Part shown: one piece after another, positions 7,901 to 15,983 of the stretch
Layout: each line of letters opens with the position of its first letter
Numbering within the stretch: the stretch's first letter is position 1
From: Candidatus Enterocloster faecavium
Lineage (GTDB): Bacteria; Bacillota; Clostridia; Lachnospirales; Lachnospiraceae
DNA length: 42,542 nt
Direction of reading: 5' to 3'
Assembly (NCBI GenBank): GCA_019118585.1
Contig: DWYS01000001.1
Span: 1 to 42,542, forward strand
Position numbers and translations under genes: made by a program
Notes under the pieces: model-generated
Seen by the model: only the letters and a program-made list of their open reading frames with translations
What the model was told of the DNA's origin: nothing
Database searches by the model: none

Positions 7901-9546
7901 AAGGTGGAAAACTTGTCCGTAATCTTGCCGTCCTCCACCCTCACCGCTCCGATCTCGATGATCCGGTTCTTCTCCGGGCTGAATCCCGTGGTCTCAATGT
8001 CGAAAACCACATAGGTATCTGCAAAGCTCTGGTTTCTGGAGTTCTCTACCAGCTGCTTGGTATCATCCACCAGATACCCCTCCACTCCGTAGAGAACCTT
8101 AAAGGTATCCCCCTTATCCAGGGCATGGTTGGCATCCGGGAAAGCCTGAACGCAGCCATGGTCCGTCACCGCGATGGCGGACATGCCCCATTTCTTGGCC
8201 CGCTTGATGATATCCTTCACCTCGGAGACGCCGTCCATGTCGCTCATCTTGGTATGGCAGTGAAGCTCCACCCGCTTTTCCAGACTGTTGTCCATCCGCT
8301 TGGAGGTGAAATCCTCCGCCTTTTTGATCCCCACAATGGAGCCCAGGGTCAGCTCACCGTCAAAGCGGTCGATGGTGGTCACTCCCTTAATCCGGATAAA
8401 ACTCCCTACCGGCAGGACCGCCTTTACCTCGTCAAACAGTTCCGGGCGCACAAACATCTTTACCGTTATGGTATCGGTAAAGTCCGTCACATCAAACGTG
8501 AGAATGAACTTTCCGCTGCGCAGCTCCCTGCTCTCGCTGGTCAGGATCTTGCCCCGCAGGGTTACTTCTCCCATCTCGCCCTCAATGGCCTCGATCGGGA
8601 TGAAATCATCATCGAAGTCGCGGCCATAGAGCACATCCGGGTTGTCGGAGCGCTTCAGGGAATAGGATTTCTCCTCCCCAAAACGTCCGTTCTTTCCCCA
8701 GCCTTCCTTTTTCCGTCCCCGGCCTAACGTTCCCTCCTGGGCCTTGCCGCGGCTGATCCCTCCCTGGTCCTTCGGCTGCTTTTCTCCGGAGCCTGCGCCA
8801 GGCGCTCTGGTCCCCCCATTCTTCTTTTCTTCCGAGGGCGCCCCTTTTTCCGGGAAGGCCCCTTCCAGAACGGGTGCCTGGCTGTCCCAGGGAGCCGGTT
8901 CTGCTGCGGCAGAAGCGGAAGGCACAAATCCATCTGGTCCGCCGGCTCCTTCCAGCACAGGACCCCCGTGATTTCTCCAGTAGATCTGCCGGGCCTCCTC
9001 CTCCATCCGAAGCTGCAGTTTTTTCCGCATCTCCCCTCCCGTGGGCGGAACATAATGCCAGGTGATCTCCACCGGAAGGCCGCACCGCTCTCCGAATACT
9101 TTTTCCAGGACACGCTTCAGCTCCCCCACACGGTCCCGGTTCACCATGGTATCTTCGATGGTCATATCCATCTTGTCCTGGCCCTCAAAGGTAATGTCGG
9201 CCTTGCGGAACATGTTGTACTCCACGATGCTGTAGTTTTTCAGCTCCAGCAGAAGGCTGTCCTTGTAAAGCTCCAGAAGCTTCTTGGGGGTATACTGATC
9301 CGACAGACGGTATTTTTCCTGGATCTTGACCGTCAGCTGCTTATCCGGGAAGAGCTGGTCCTTGATCCCCCGCTCCAGATCATAGATATTGTGCTTGTGG
9401 ATCAGCCGGGTGCTTTTTAAATAGATGCGGATGGAGCTTCTGTCCCTGGCTGCCGTGACGCGCTCCACCTGCACCATTTCCAAAAGCTCCTTTAAAGGCT
9501 CCGCTACATTCAATCCCGGAAATACATCAAAAAACCGTTTTTCCAT
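4939..9546 (-). CDS. polC: DNA polymerase III, PolC type (replicative alpha subunit)
   Basis: 1535-residue replicative polymerase. Order: N-terminal domain (1-190), a Gly/Pro/Ala/Glu/Lys-rich linker (about 193-290), an OB-fold region (about 310-415), a PHP domain (LHCHTKMSD near 425), an inserted DEDD proofreading exonuclease (VFDIETTGF near 511), then palm, thumb and fingers. GSRGSVGSSF (near 969) and DIDLNFSG (near 1060) are polymerase motifs, and a CxxC...CxxC zinc finger lies between about 1000 and 1040. The C-terminus QLSLFDL is a textbook beta-clamp-binding peptide. It is about 100 residues longer than Bacillus PolC (about 1437), explained by the disordered linker. It follows ispG by 42 bases, the usual Firmicute neighbourhood. 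Confidence 0.98.
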   Translation of the reverse strand: MEKRFFDVFPGLNVAEPLKELLEMVQVERVTAARDRSSIRIYLKSTRLIHKHNIYDLERGIKDQLFPDKQLTVKIQEKYRLSDQYTPKKLLELYKDSLLLELKNYSIVEYNMFRKADITFEGQDKMDMTIEDTMVNRDRVGELKRVLEKVFGERCGLPVEITWHYVPPTGGEMRKKLQLRMEEEARQIYWRNHGGPVLEGAGGPDGFVPSASAAAEPAPWDSQAPVLEGAFPEKGAPSEEKKNGGTRAPGAGSGEKQPKDQGGISRGKAQEGTLGRGRKKEGWGKNGRFGEEKSYSLKRSDNPDVLYGRDFDDDFIPIEAIEGEMGEVTLRGKILTSESRELRSGKFILTFDVTDFTDTITVKMFVRPELFDEVKAVLPVGSFIRIKGVTTIDRFDGELTLGSIVGIKKAEDFTSKRMDNSLEKRVELHCHTKMSDMDGVSEVKDIIKRAKKWGMSAIAVTDHGCVQAFPDANHALDKGDTFKVLYGVEGYLVDDTKQLVENSRNQSFADTYVVFDIETTGFSPEKNRIIEIGAVRVEDGKITDKFSTFVNPDVPIPFDIEKLTGINDAMVLPYPKIDVILPQFLDFVGDAVLVAHNASFDVGFIGHYARKLGLDFAPTVLDTVAMARVLLPNLNRYKLDTVAKALNISLENHHRAVDDAGCTAEIFAAFVKMFRERDVETLDQLNALKSMDEETIKKLPTYHVIILAKNDVGRINLYRLVSLSHLTYYARRPRIPKSVLNQYREGLIIGSACEAGELYQALLRGAPDSEIARLVRFYDYLEIQPIGNNAFMLRDEKSTVKTEEELRDLNRKIVELGGQFGKLVCATCDVHFLDPQDEIYRRIIMAGQGFKDADEQAPLFLRTTEEMLKEFEYLGPDKAYEVVVTNTRKVADMCEKIAPVRPDKCPPVIPDSDKTLTKICYDRAHEMYGEELPQIVVDRLERELHSIITNGFAVMYIIAQKLVWKSNEDGYLVGSRGSVGSSFVATMAGITEVNPLSPHYHCPKCRYYDFDSPEVKAFSGMAGCDMPDKKCPVCGTLLEKDGFDIPFETFLGFKGDKEPDIDLNFSGEYQSKAHDYTEVIFGKGQTFRAGTIGTLADKTAFGYVKKYYEERGSRKRNCEINRIVQGCVGVRRTTGQHPGGIIVLPLGEEIYSFTPVQHPANDMTTSTITTHFDYHSIDHNLLKLDILGHDDPTMIRMLQDLTGIDPVKDIPLDSKEVMSLFQNTEALGIKPEDIGGCPLGALGVPEFGTDFAMQMLLDTKPKYFSDLVRIAGLAHGTDVWLGNAQTLIQEGKATIQTAICTRDDIMIYLISKGLDEGLSFTIMESVRKGKGLKPEWVTEMEAHGVPDWYIWSCKKIKYMFPKAHAAAYVMMAWRIAYCKIFYPLAYYAAFFSIRASAFSYEIMCQGRDKLEYYLADYKKRSDSLSKKEQDTLRDMRIVQEMYARGFDFVPIDIYKAKARDFQIIDGKLMPSLSSIDGLGEKAAEAVVDAVKDGPFLSREDFSNRTKVNGTICSLMADLGLLKDLPQSNQLSLFDL

Positions 9547-9588
9547 GAAATCGCTTCCTATCTCTTACACAACCGTCCCCGCCGGCCC

Positions 9589-10650
9589 TTACTCTCCGGC
9601 CAGAGAAACCAGCTCCTGGCGCAAAGCCTCCAAAAGCTCTTCCTCCGGGACCTTGCGCAGAATCTCTCCTCTGCGAAACAGAAGTCCTTCCCCCATTCCG
9701 CCTGCAATGCCCAAATCCGCCTCCCTGGCCTCTCCGGGTCCGTTGACCACGCAGCCCATAACCGCCAGCTTCAAATCCAGCTGGTCAAATTCCGCTGCCA
9801 GCTTCTCTACCTTCCCCGCCAGACCGATGAGATCGATGCAGGTCCTGCCGCAGGTCGGGCAGGAAACCACCTCGATCCCCCCTTTCCGCAGTCCCAGAGT
9901 CTTCAAGATCAGCTTGGCGGATTTTACTTCCTCCACCGGGTCTCCGGTGAGGGATACCCGGATGGTATCGCCGATCCCCTGATTCAGGATCAGCCCCAGT
10001 CCGATGGCAGACTTAATATTGCCTGCCGTCACGGTACCCGCCTCCGTGATGCCCACATGGAGAGGATAGTCGGTCCGCTGAGCAATCAGTTCATGCGCCC
10101 TGACGCACATCATCACATCGGAGGACTTGATGCTGATGACCAGCTGGTCGTAGCCCATCTCCTCGATCAGAGCCACCTGGCCTAAGGCACTTTCCACCAG
10201 TCCTTCCGCCGTTACGCCCCCGTATTTTTCCAAAAGGGACTTTTCAAGAGAGCCGCTGTTGACCCCCACCCGGATGGGGATCTTCCGATCCCTGGCACAG
10301 TCCACCACCGCCTTCACCCGCTCTTTTGAGCCGATATTTCCAGGGTTGATACGGATTTTATCTGCTCCGTTCTCCATGGCAGCAATAGCCAGACGGTAAT
10401 CAAAATGGATATCCGCCACCAGCGGAATATGAATCTCTTTTTTTATCCGGGATAAAGCCGCCGCAGCCTCCCTAGTGGGGACCGCCACCCGGATAATGTC
10501 ACAGCCGGCACGCTCCAGGGCGTGAATCTGCGCCACCGTATCCTCCACTGCTTCCGTTTTTGTATTGCACATGGACTGAATCAGGATGGGATTTCCTCCG
10601 CCGATCACCCGGTCTCCGATCCGCACCTGTCTGGTCTGTTCTCTTCTCAT
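9589..10650 (-). CDS. ispG: 4-hydroxy-3-methylbut-2-enyl diphosphate synthase (flavodoxin/ferredoxin)
   Basis: 353-residue MEP-pathway enzyme that converts 2-C-methyl-D-erythritol 2,4-cyclodiphosphate to HMBPP using a [4Fe-4S] cluster. The N-terminal TIM barrel (VRIGDRVIGGGNPILIQSMC) is followed by the C-terminal cluster domain. Cluster ligands are in SCPTCGRTC and GCVVNGPGE, the latter giving a Cys plus the Glu ligand. Length fits the bacterial one-barrel type. It lies 19 bases after rseP in an operon that also has dxr, so two MEP steps are together. Start ATG with GGGAG. Confidence 0.97.
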   Translation of the reverse strand: MRREQTRQVRIGDRVIGGGNPILIQSMCNTKTEAVEDTVAQIHALERAGCDIIRVAVPTREAAAALSRIKKEIHIPLVADIHFDYRLAIAAMENGADKIRINPGNIGSKERVKAVVDCARDRKIPIRVGVNSGSLEKSLLEKYGGVTAEGLVESALGQVALIEEMGYDQLVISIKSSDVMMCVRAHELIAQRTDYPLHVGITEAGTVTAGNIKSAIGLGLILNQGIGDTIRVSLTGDPVEEVKSAKLILKTLGLRKGGIEVVSCPTCGRTCIDLIGLAGKVEKLAAEFDQLDLKLAVMGCVVNGPGEAREADLGIAGGMGEGLLFRRGEILRKVPEEELLEALRQELVSLAGE

Positions 10651-10669
10651 GTTCTCTCCCTTACGCTTA

Positions 10670-11719
10670 TCAAAACAACTTTCTCACATCGTTAAATAAC
10701 ACAAAAATCATCAGGGCCATCAGCAGCATCATACCCGCCAGATGGACCATGCCTTCCTTTTCCCGGTCTATCGGCTTGCCCCGCACCGCCTCCAGCAGCA
10801 GGAATACCAGTCTCCCTCCATCCAGAGCCGGAATGGGCAGAAGATTCATAACGCCCAGGTTTGCGCTGAGCAGAATGCTCAGACTGACCAGGCTCAGCGC
10901 CACCGTAGCCAGACCATAAGGAGCTGCCTCCTCCACCGTGGAGTCAATAGCGGAAACGATTCCCACCGGTCCGCTCAGATCATCGATCGTCACCAGCCCC
11001 CGAAACATCATATAAAAAGTGTCAAATACGTACCGGATGCAGAATTCCACCTCATAGATCCCCTGTGCCATCAGGGTCAGCGGTGATTTTGCGGAATAGT
11101 AAGTTCCGTCAAAAAGCACCCCGATGCGGTACATACCTCTTTCCGGATCCCAGACCGGTTCCAGCAGGCTTGTATAGGAAGTCTTTTCTCCGTCCTCCCC
11201 TATGCGTTCACAGGTAACCTCTATGGCTTTTCCCGGATGGGTCAGGGTATACAGATTGATGTCCCGGTAGGCATGGACGGCACGGCCGTTAATTTTCGTT
11301 ACCACATCCCCGGCCTGAATGCCCGCTTCCCTTGCAGGATATCCCTCCTCTGTATCCGCCACCAGCGCTTCGCTGTATCCGGTAAAGCCCACCAGGGCCA
11401 TGGCCAAAAGCCACGCTAAAAGGAAATTAAAGAAAGGCCCGGCAGCTACTACGGAAATCCTGGCCCAGACGGACTTATTCCCAAATGCATTGGAGGCCGC
11501 CTCCTCCTCATCCTCTCCCAGCATCATGCAAGAGCCTCCAAAAGGCAGCAGCTTGATGGAATACCTGGTTTCCCCTTTCCGAAAGCTGACCAGCCGCGGG
11601 CCCATTCCCAGAGAGAATTCCAGCACACCAATTCCGTTCCGTTTTGCCAGAAGAAAATGACCAAATTCATGGATCAGGATAATCAGTCCAAAAATCAGTA
11701 CCGCTGCAATCAAACTCAT
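10670..11719 (-). CDS. rseP: RseP/RasP-type site-2 zinc metalloprotease
   Basis: Intramembrane protease that cleaves anti-sigma factors, signal-peptide remnants and other single-span proteins. HEFGH (H17, E18, H21) sits in the first membrane helix, a PDZ domain follows at about 100-170 (GIQAGDVVTKINGRAVHA), and the third zinc-ligand region is NLLPIPALDGG near 300. At least four hydrophobic segments are visible. I take the ATG at 11719 because it puts the HExxH at the usual depth. The frame stays open to an ATG at 11770, eight bases from the dxr stop, which would add 17 residues, and neither start has a strong ribosome site. Coupled translation with dxr is likely. Confidence 0.93.
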   Translation of the reverse strand: MSLIAAVLIFGLIILIHEFGHFLLAKRNGIGVLEFSLGMGPRLVSFRKGETRYSIKLLPFGGSCMMLGEDEEEAASNAFGNKSVWARISVVAAGPFFNFLLAWLLAMALVGFTGYSEALVADTEEGYPAREAGIQAGDVVTKINGRAVHAYRDINLYTLTHPGKAIEVTCERIGEDGEKTSYTSLLEPVWDPERGMYRIGVLFDGTYYSAKSPLTLMAQGIYEVEFCIRYVFDTFYMMFRGLVTIDDLSGPVGIVSAIDSTVEEAAPYGLATVALSLVSLSILLSANLGVMNLLPIPALDGGRLVFLLLEAVRGKPIDREKEGMVHLAGMMLLMALMIFVLFNDVRKLF

Positions 11720-11778
11720 GGATCTTTCTACTCTTCCTTTCATCCCGCAGGGGCTGCCTGCTATTTTCATATGCCGGC

Positions 11779-12927
11779 TCAGGCTCTGAACTGCCGGTTT
11801 ATATAATCATATGTTTCCTGCTCGGTATTCAGAATGTCGTCCAGCTTTGGCTCTGCCATTCTCTGATGGTGATCCATTGCCTTCTCGATCAAATCCGTTA
11901 TGGCAAGGTATGAAATCTCCCCCTTCAGGAACAGATGGACCGCCAGCTCATTGGCCGCATTAAAGACCGTAGGCACACTGCCTCCCTCCCGGCACGCCCT
12001 GAGGGCCAGGGCAAGTCCCCGGAAATTCTCCAGGTCCGGGGCTTCAAAGGTAATCTGCCCCATTTTCCAAAAATCCAACCGCTCTCCGGCAAGGAATCGG
12101 CGTTCCGGATAATAAAGCGCATACTGGATCGGCAGCCTCATATCCGGTGTCCCCAGCTGGGCCATCACTGCCCCATCCTCAAATTCCACCATAGAATGAA
12201 TGATGCTCTGGGGCTGAACCACCACCTGGATCTGCTCCAGGTCCACATCAAACAGCCATCTTGCCTCCATCACCTCCAGGCCCTTGTTGACCATAGTGGA
12301 GGAGTCGATGGTGATCTTGCTTCCCATCGCCCAGTTGGGATGCTTTAAGGCATCCTCCGGCCTTACTCCTTCCATCTCCTTCCTGGTGCGTCCGCGGAAA
12401 GGTCCTCCGGAAGCTGTGAGAAGGATTTTATGGATCCGGTTTCCTTCATTTCCCTGAAGGCACTGGAAGATGGCGGAATGTTCCGAATCGACCGGCAGGA
12501 TCTGCACTCCCTTCTTTTTGGCCAGGGGCATGATCAGATGTCCCGCTGTCACCAGGGTTTCCTTATTTGCCAGGGCAATATCCTTGCCTGCCTCGATGGC
12601 CGCTATGGTAGGACGGATGCCGATCATTCCAACCACCGCTGTTACCAGGATCTCACAGTCCGTTCCGGCTGCCGCTTCCACCAGTCCTTCCATTCCGGAA
12701 AGGATCTTTACCGGAAGGTCCTTCGTCCGCTGTCTCAATTCTTCCGCCTTCTTCTCATCCCACAGGCAGGCAATTCCGGGAGAAAATTCCCGGATCTGCT
12801 TCTCCAGCAATTCCACATTGCTCCCCGCCGCCAGAGCGGTAACCTGAAGGTCTCCATTGGCCCGGACAATCTCCAGGGTCTGGGTGCCGATGGAGCCGGT
12901 AGAGCCGATTATGGCAATCTTTTTCAT
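11779..12927 (-). CDS. dxr: 1-deoxy-D-xylulose 5-phosphate reductoisomerase
   Basis: 382-residue first committed MEP-pathway enzyme (NADPH-dependent rearrangement and reduction of DXP to MEP). The N-terminal Rossmann motif IAIIGSTGSIGTQTL is at residues 4-18. NKETLVTAG, the metal/substrate loop VDSEHSAIFQCL and the flexible lid with its conserved W (HPNWAMGSKITIDSSTM) are all present. Length is normal. It starts after AGAGGAGAGAG, 11 bases past cdsA. Confidence 0.97.
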   Translation of the reverse strand: MKKIAIIGSTGSIGTQTLEIVRANGDLQVTALAAGSNVELLEKQIREFSPGIACLWDEKKAEELRQRTKDLPVKILSGMEGLVEAAAGTDCEILVTAVVGMIGIRPTIAAIEAGKDIALANKETLVTAGHLIMPLAKKKGVQILPVDSEHSAIFQCLQGNEGNRIHKILLTASGGPFRGRTRKEMEGVRPEDALKHPNWAMGSKITIDSSTMVNKGLEVMEARWLFDVDLEQIQVVVQPQSIIHSMVEFEDGAVMAQLGTPDMRLPIQYALYYPERRFLAGERLDFWKMGQITFEAPDLENFRGLALALRACREGGSVPTVFNAANELAVHLFLKGEISYLAITDLIEKAMDHHQRMAEPKLDDILNTEQETYDYINRQFRA

Positions 12928-12938
12928 AACTCTCTCCT

Positions 12939-13739
12939 CTATTTTAAAAATGTCAGGGCAAAATAAATAGCCGGAGCTGTAAAGATCATGCTGTCAAAAC
13001 GGTCCAGGATCCCTCCATGTCCGGGGATCAGATGACCGTAATCCTTGATATTGTGGTTCCGCTTGATGGCGGAGGCCGCCAGATCCCCAATCTGGGAGAT
13101 CACCGCCGCAATGGCGCAGGACAGCGTACAGGCGGCCGCAGGGTTATCAAATTCCGCCATATGTTCTCCCAACACAAGGCCAAAGACCAGTCCCAAAAGC
13201 GCCGCGCCGGCAACGCCTCCAATTGCCCCCTCAATGGATTTTTTCGGGCTCAGCACCGGTGCCAGCTTGTGCTTTCCAAGAAGCATCCCTGTGCAGTAGG
13301 CACAGGTATCACAGCCCCAGGAGCTGAGAAAAATCAGCCATACCACAAAAGCACCGTCATCCATCTCTCTGGTCTGATAGAGATAAGAGAGCATCACCGG
13401 AACATAGCAGACTCCGAAAAATGCCCCTGTAATCTCCTCCGTCTTGTAGGCAGGGAACGTAAACACATACACTGACATCAAAAGCATCAGGGAGGCAATG
13501 ATCATCAGCGTAATATACTGCTGTCCCTCAAACCACAGAATCGCGTAATAGGAAACAGCTGTCAGATATCCAATCCATGCCAGAGGCTTTCCGTCGATGC
13601 CAAACGCCCGGTAAAGCTCAAACAGGCCGATAAGAGAAATGGCCGCCGTTACCCCAAAGAGCAGCGCCCCTCCATTCCCCACAAATACAATTGCCAGCGC
13701 CACCAGTATGATCCCGCTGATCAGCCGAGTTGTAAACAT
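12939..13739 (-). CDS. cdsA: Phosphatidate cytidylyltransferase (CDP-diacylglycerol synthase)
   Basis: 266-residue integral membrane enzyme making CDP-diacylglycerol from CTP and phosphatidate for phospholipid synthesis. About seven or eight hydrophobic segments are visible. The C-terminal CDP-DAG synthase signature is complete (SAIKRNHNIKD then LIPGHGGILDRFDS, about residues 216-245). Start ATG after AAAGGAGAG. It lies between uppS and dxr in the conserved envelope/isoprenoid operon. Confidence 0.95.
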   Translation of the reverse strand: MFTTRLISGIILVALAIVFVGNGGALLFGVTAAISLIGLFELYRAFGIDGKPLAWIGYLTAVSYYAILWFEGQQYITLMIIASLMLLMSVYVFTFPAYKTEEITGAFFGVCYVPVMLSYLYQTREMDDGAFVVWLIFLSSWGCDTCAYCTGMLLGKHKLAPVLSPKKSIEGAIGGVAGAALLGLVFGLVLGEHMAEFDNPAAACTLSCAIAAVISQIGDLAASAIKRNHNIKDYGHLIPGHGGILDRFDSMIFTAPAIYFALTFLK

Positions 13740-13785
13740 GGTGCTCTCCTTTCATCCTTCCTGCCGTATTCCAGCCGGTACTTTT

Positions 13786-14505
13786 CTATTTTACTCCGCC
13801 GAACCGCCGGTCTCTCTTATTGTACTGACGGATTGCTTTCTCCAGCTCCTCCTGGTTGAAATCCGGCCACAGGCAGTCTGTCACATAGATTTCCGTGTAA
13901 GCCAGCTGCCACAGCAGATAGTTGGACAAACGCAGCTCCCCGCTGGTGCGGATCAATAAATCCGGGTCCGGCATCCCCGCCGTATCCAGATAGGAGGCAA
14001 ATGTACCCTCATCGATGGATTCCGGTGAAACCTTTCCATCCACGCAGTCCCGGGCCAGCTTCATGGCAGCCCTGCGTATTTCATCCCGGCCCCCGTAGTT
14101 GACCGCGATCACAAAGGTCAGACCCGTATTGTCCTTTGTCTCCCGCTCCAGACGGTTGATGCCGTCAATAATATCCTGAGCAAAGCGCCTTCTGTCCCCG
14201 ATCATCTTGACCCGCACATTGTTGGCGGAAGCAATCTTCAGCAGCCGCACCATATAGTAGCGGAACAGCTGCATCAGCGCACCTACCTCCTCGGCCGAGC
14301 GCTTCCAGTTCTCCGTGGAAAAGCCGTAAACCGTCAGATAGCGGATCCCCATGCGGGCCGCGATCTCCACCGTTTTCTCCACCGTCACGCAGCCCTGCTT
14401 GTGCCCCATAGTTCTGGGCAGGCCCCGCTTTTTGGCCCAGCGTCCGTTGCCGTCCAGGATCAGGGCAACGTGCTCAGGGATTACCATATTTTGTTCCAAT
14501 GCCAT
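13786..14505 (-). CDS. uppS: Undecaprenyl diphosphate synthase (cis-prenyltransferase)
   Basis: 239 residues from the chosen start. It condenses IPP units onto FPP to make the C55 carrier for peptidoglycan. The catalytic DGNGRWA motif is near residue 20, followed by GHKQG. SFSTENW-type (GFSTENWKRS) and C-terminal RTSGELRLSNYLLWQ and TDCLWPDF motifs are present. The frame extends to a GTG at 14520, but the ATG at 14505 has AAAGGTGAG at proper spacing. A terminator-like hairpin lies between frr and this gene. Confidence 0.95.
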   Translation of the reverse strand: MALEQNMVIPEHVALILDGNGRWAKKRGLPRTMGHKQGCVTVEKTVEIAARMGIRYLTVYGFSTENWKRSAEEVGALMQLFRYYMVRLLKIASANNVRVKMIGDRRRFAQDIIDGINRLERETKDNTGLTFVIAVNYGGRDEIRRAAMKLARDCVDGKVSPESIDEGTFASYLDTAGMPDPDLLIRTSGELRLSNYLLWQLAYTEIYVTDCLWPDFNQEELEKAIRQYNKRDRRFGGVK

Positions 14506-14525
14506 CTCACCTTTCCTCACTTTCC

Positions 14526-14553
14526 GTAAAAAGAGGGCAGGTGTTCCCTGCCC
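14526..14553 (-). terminator. Intrinsic terminator between frr and uppS
   Basis: On the minus strand GGGCAGG, a five-base loop and CCTGCCC are followed by TCTTTTT. It lies ten bases past the frr stop and about 20 bases ahead of uppS. It would separate pyrH-frr from the downstream lipid and isoprenoid genes, or attenuate them. I see no obvious separate uppS promoter in the short gap. Confidence 0.75.
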
Positions 14554-14563
14554 CTGCTTTGCA

Positions 14564-15115
14564 CTATACGGTCATGATCTCCTTGGTTTTCACCTCAACC
14601 GCCTGGTCTACCTTCTCAATCATCTTGTCCGTCAGCTTCTGCATCTTGTTGGTCGCCAGCTCCAGATCGTCTTCTGACATATCTCCGCCCTTCTCCATCT
14701 TCTTGAATGCCTCGTTGGCATCCCGGCGGATATTGCGGATGGCCACCTTGGCCTGATCTCCTTTTTTCTTGACCTCCTTGGACAGCTCTTTTCTTCGGTC
14801 CTCTGTCAGTTCCGGAAATACCAGGCGGATCACGCTTCCATCGTTGGTTGGATTGATCCCAAGCTCGGAAGTAAGGATTGCTTTCTCTACTGCCTTTAAA
14901 AGGCTCTTATCCCAGGGCTGGATCACGATCATCCTGGCCTCGGGAACGGAAATATTTCCTACCTGCTGGATGGGCGTCGGGCTTCCATAATAGTCCACCT
15001 TAATCTTGTCCAGCACATGGGGATTGGCACGTCCTGCCCGGATGGTGCCGAATTCCTCCTTCAATACCTCCAGGGTCTTGTTCATCTTGTCCTCATATTT
15101 CTTTAATTCGTCCAT
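14564..15115 (-). CDS. frr: Ribosome recycling factor
   Basis: 183-residue factor that, with EF-G, splits post-termination ribosomes. Typical features are the N-terminal helix MNKTLEVLKEEFGTIRAGRANP, the domain II strand PIQQVGNISVPEARMIVIQPWD and the C-terminal coiled-coil arm with RRDANEAFKKMEK. The frame extends to 15148, but the ATG at 15115 has a perfect AGGAGG six bases upstream and gives normal length. It follows pyrH, as in most Firmicutes. Confidence 0.97.
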   Translation of the reverse strand: MDELKKYEDKMNKTLEVLKEEFGTIRAGRANPHVLDKIKVDYYGSPTPIQQVGNISVPEARMIVIQPWDKSLLKAVEKAILTSELGINPTNDGSVIRLVFPELTEDRRKELSKEVKKKGDQAKVAIRNIRRDANEAFKKMEKGGDMSEDDLELATNKMQKLTDKMIEKVDQAVEVKTKEIMTV

Positions 15116-15163
15116 ATTGGTCCTCCTGTAGCTATGGCCCTGAGCCATAGGATTTTTCTGATA

Positions 15164-15865
15164 TTACGCGGTCACGATGGTACCGTTGATTCTGCCCTGC
15201 ATAGCATTTGCGATGCCGCCCGGCTCGTTCAGACTGAATACCGCCATGGGCATCTTGTGCTCCATGCACATAATGGAAGCAGTCAGATCCACCACTGCCA
15301 GCTGCTTGTCAATCACTTCCTGAATCGAAATCGTGTCGTACTTCTTTGCAGCCGGGTTCAGTTTGGGGTCGCTGTCATAAACTCCGTCAATGGCCTTTGC
15401 CAAAAGGATGCAGTCCGCCTCCATCTCGATCGCACGCAGCGCGATCCCCGTATCGGTAGAGAAGTAGGGATGACCGGTGCCGCCGGCAAAAAAGACCACC
15501 CTGCCCTCCTGAAAGCTGGCGTTAGCCTTATCCTTGGAAAAAAGCTCTGTCATGGAACCGCATACAAAGGGGGTGAAGATCTCTGTCTTCATGCCCTCAC
15601 TGCGGAATATCTCCGACACATAGATGCAGTTCATCACCGTGGCCAGCATGCCGATCTGATCTGCCTTGGTGCGGTCCATCGCCTGGCTGGTACGCCCTCT
15701 CCAGAAGTTTCCGCCGCCGATGACAATGCCTACCTGGACGCCGGCATCCACCGACTCCTTTACCTGGCGGGCCACTTCGCGGACCGTGTCCTCATCAAAG
15801 CCGGTGTGCTTCTCTCCTGCCAGAGCCTCCCCGCTTAATTTTAAGAATACTCGTTTTAAGTTCAT
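15164..15865 (-). CDS. pyrH: UMP kinase (uridylate kinase)
   Basis: 233 residues from the chosen ATG. Amino-acid-kinase-fold enzyme converting UMP to UDP. Motifs are RVFLKLSGEALAG at the N-terminus, GIVIGGGNFWRGR in the middle, then TKADQIGMLATVMN and DCILLAKAIDGVYDSDPK. The frame is open to 15913, but MNLKRVFLKLSGEA matches the family start and has AAGGGAG upstream. The usual upstream partners rpsB and tsf are absent. An extended -10 promoter lies at 15937-15965 and mscS takes their place. Confidence 0.96.
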   Translation of the reverse strand: MNLKRVFLKLSGEALAGEKHTGFDEDTVREVARQVKESVDAGVQVGIVIGGGNFWRGRTSQAMDRTKADQIGMLATVMNCIYVSEIFRSEGMKTEIFTPFVCGSMTELFSKDKANASFQEGRVVFFAGGTGHPYFSTDTGIALRAIEMEADCILLAKAIDGVYDSDPKLNPAAKKYDTISIQEVIDKQLAVVDLTASIMCMEHKMPMAVFSLNEPGGIANAMQGRINGTIVTA

Positions 15866-15936
15866 ATGTGGAAATCTCCCTTGCTGTGATTTCATTTCAT
15901 TCAGGTGCGCCAAAGCACCTTTTGACGCCTTTCATC

Positions 15937-15965
15937 ATTATATCATACTGGGTCTCGTTTGAAAA
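15937..15965 (-). promoter_or_regulatory. Promoter of pyrH-frr
   Basis: Minus-strand TATAAT (15937-15942) with an adjacent extended -10 TG, 17-base spacer and a weak TTTTCA -35 (15960-15965). About 70 bases separate it from the chosen pyrH start. Confidence 0.6.
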
Positions 15966-15983
15966 GAAGAAGTAGATTTATTT

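Noticed and set aside
7585..8727. 380-codon plus-strand frame inside polC
   Set aside because: Antisense to the conserved PHP and exonuclease domains of PolC; composition is that of a shadow frame in GC-rich DNA.
15142..15165. Hairpin (TATGGC/GCCATA) between pyrH and frr followed by a T-run on the plus strand
   Set aside because: The T-run is on the wrong side for the minus-strand operon and no plus-strand gene ends here, so it is not a terminator for these genes.
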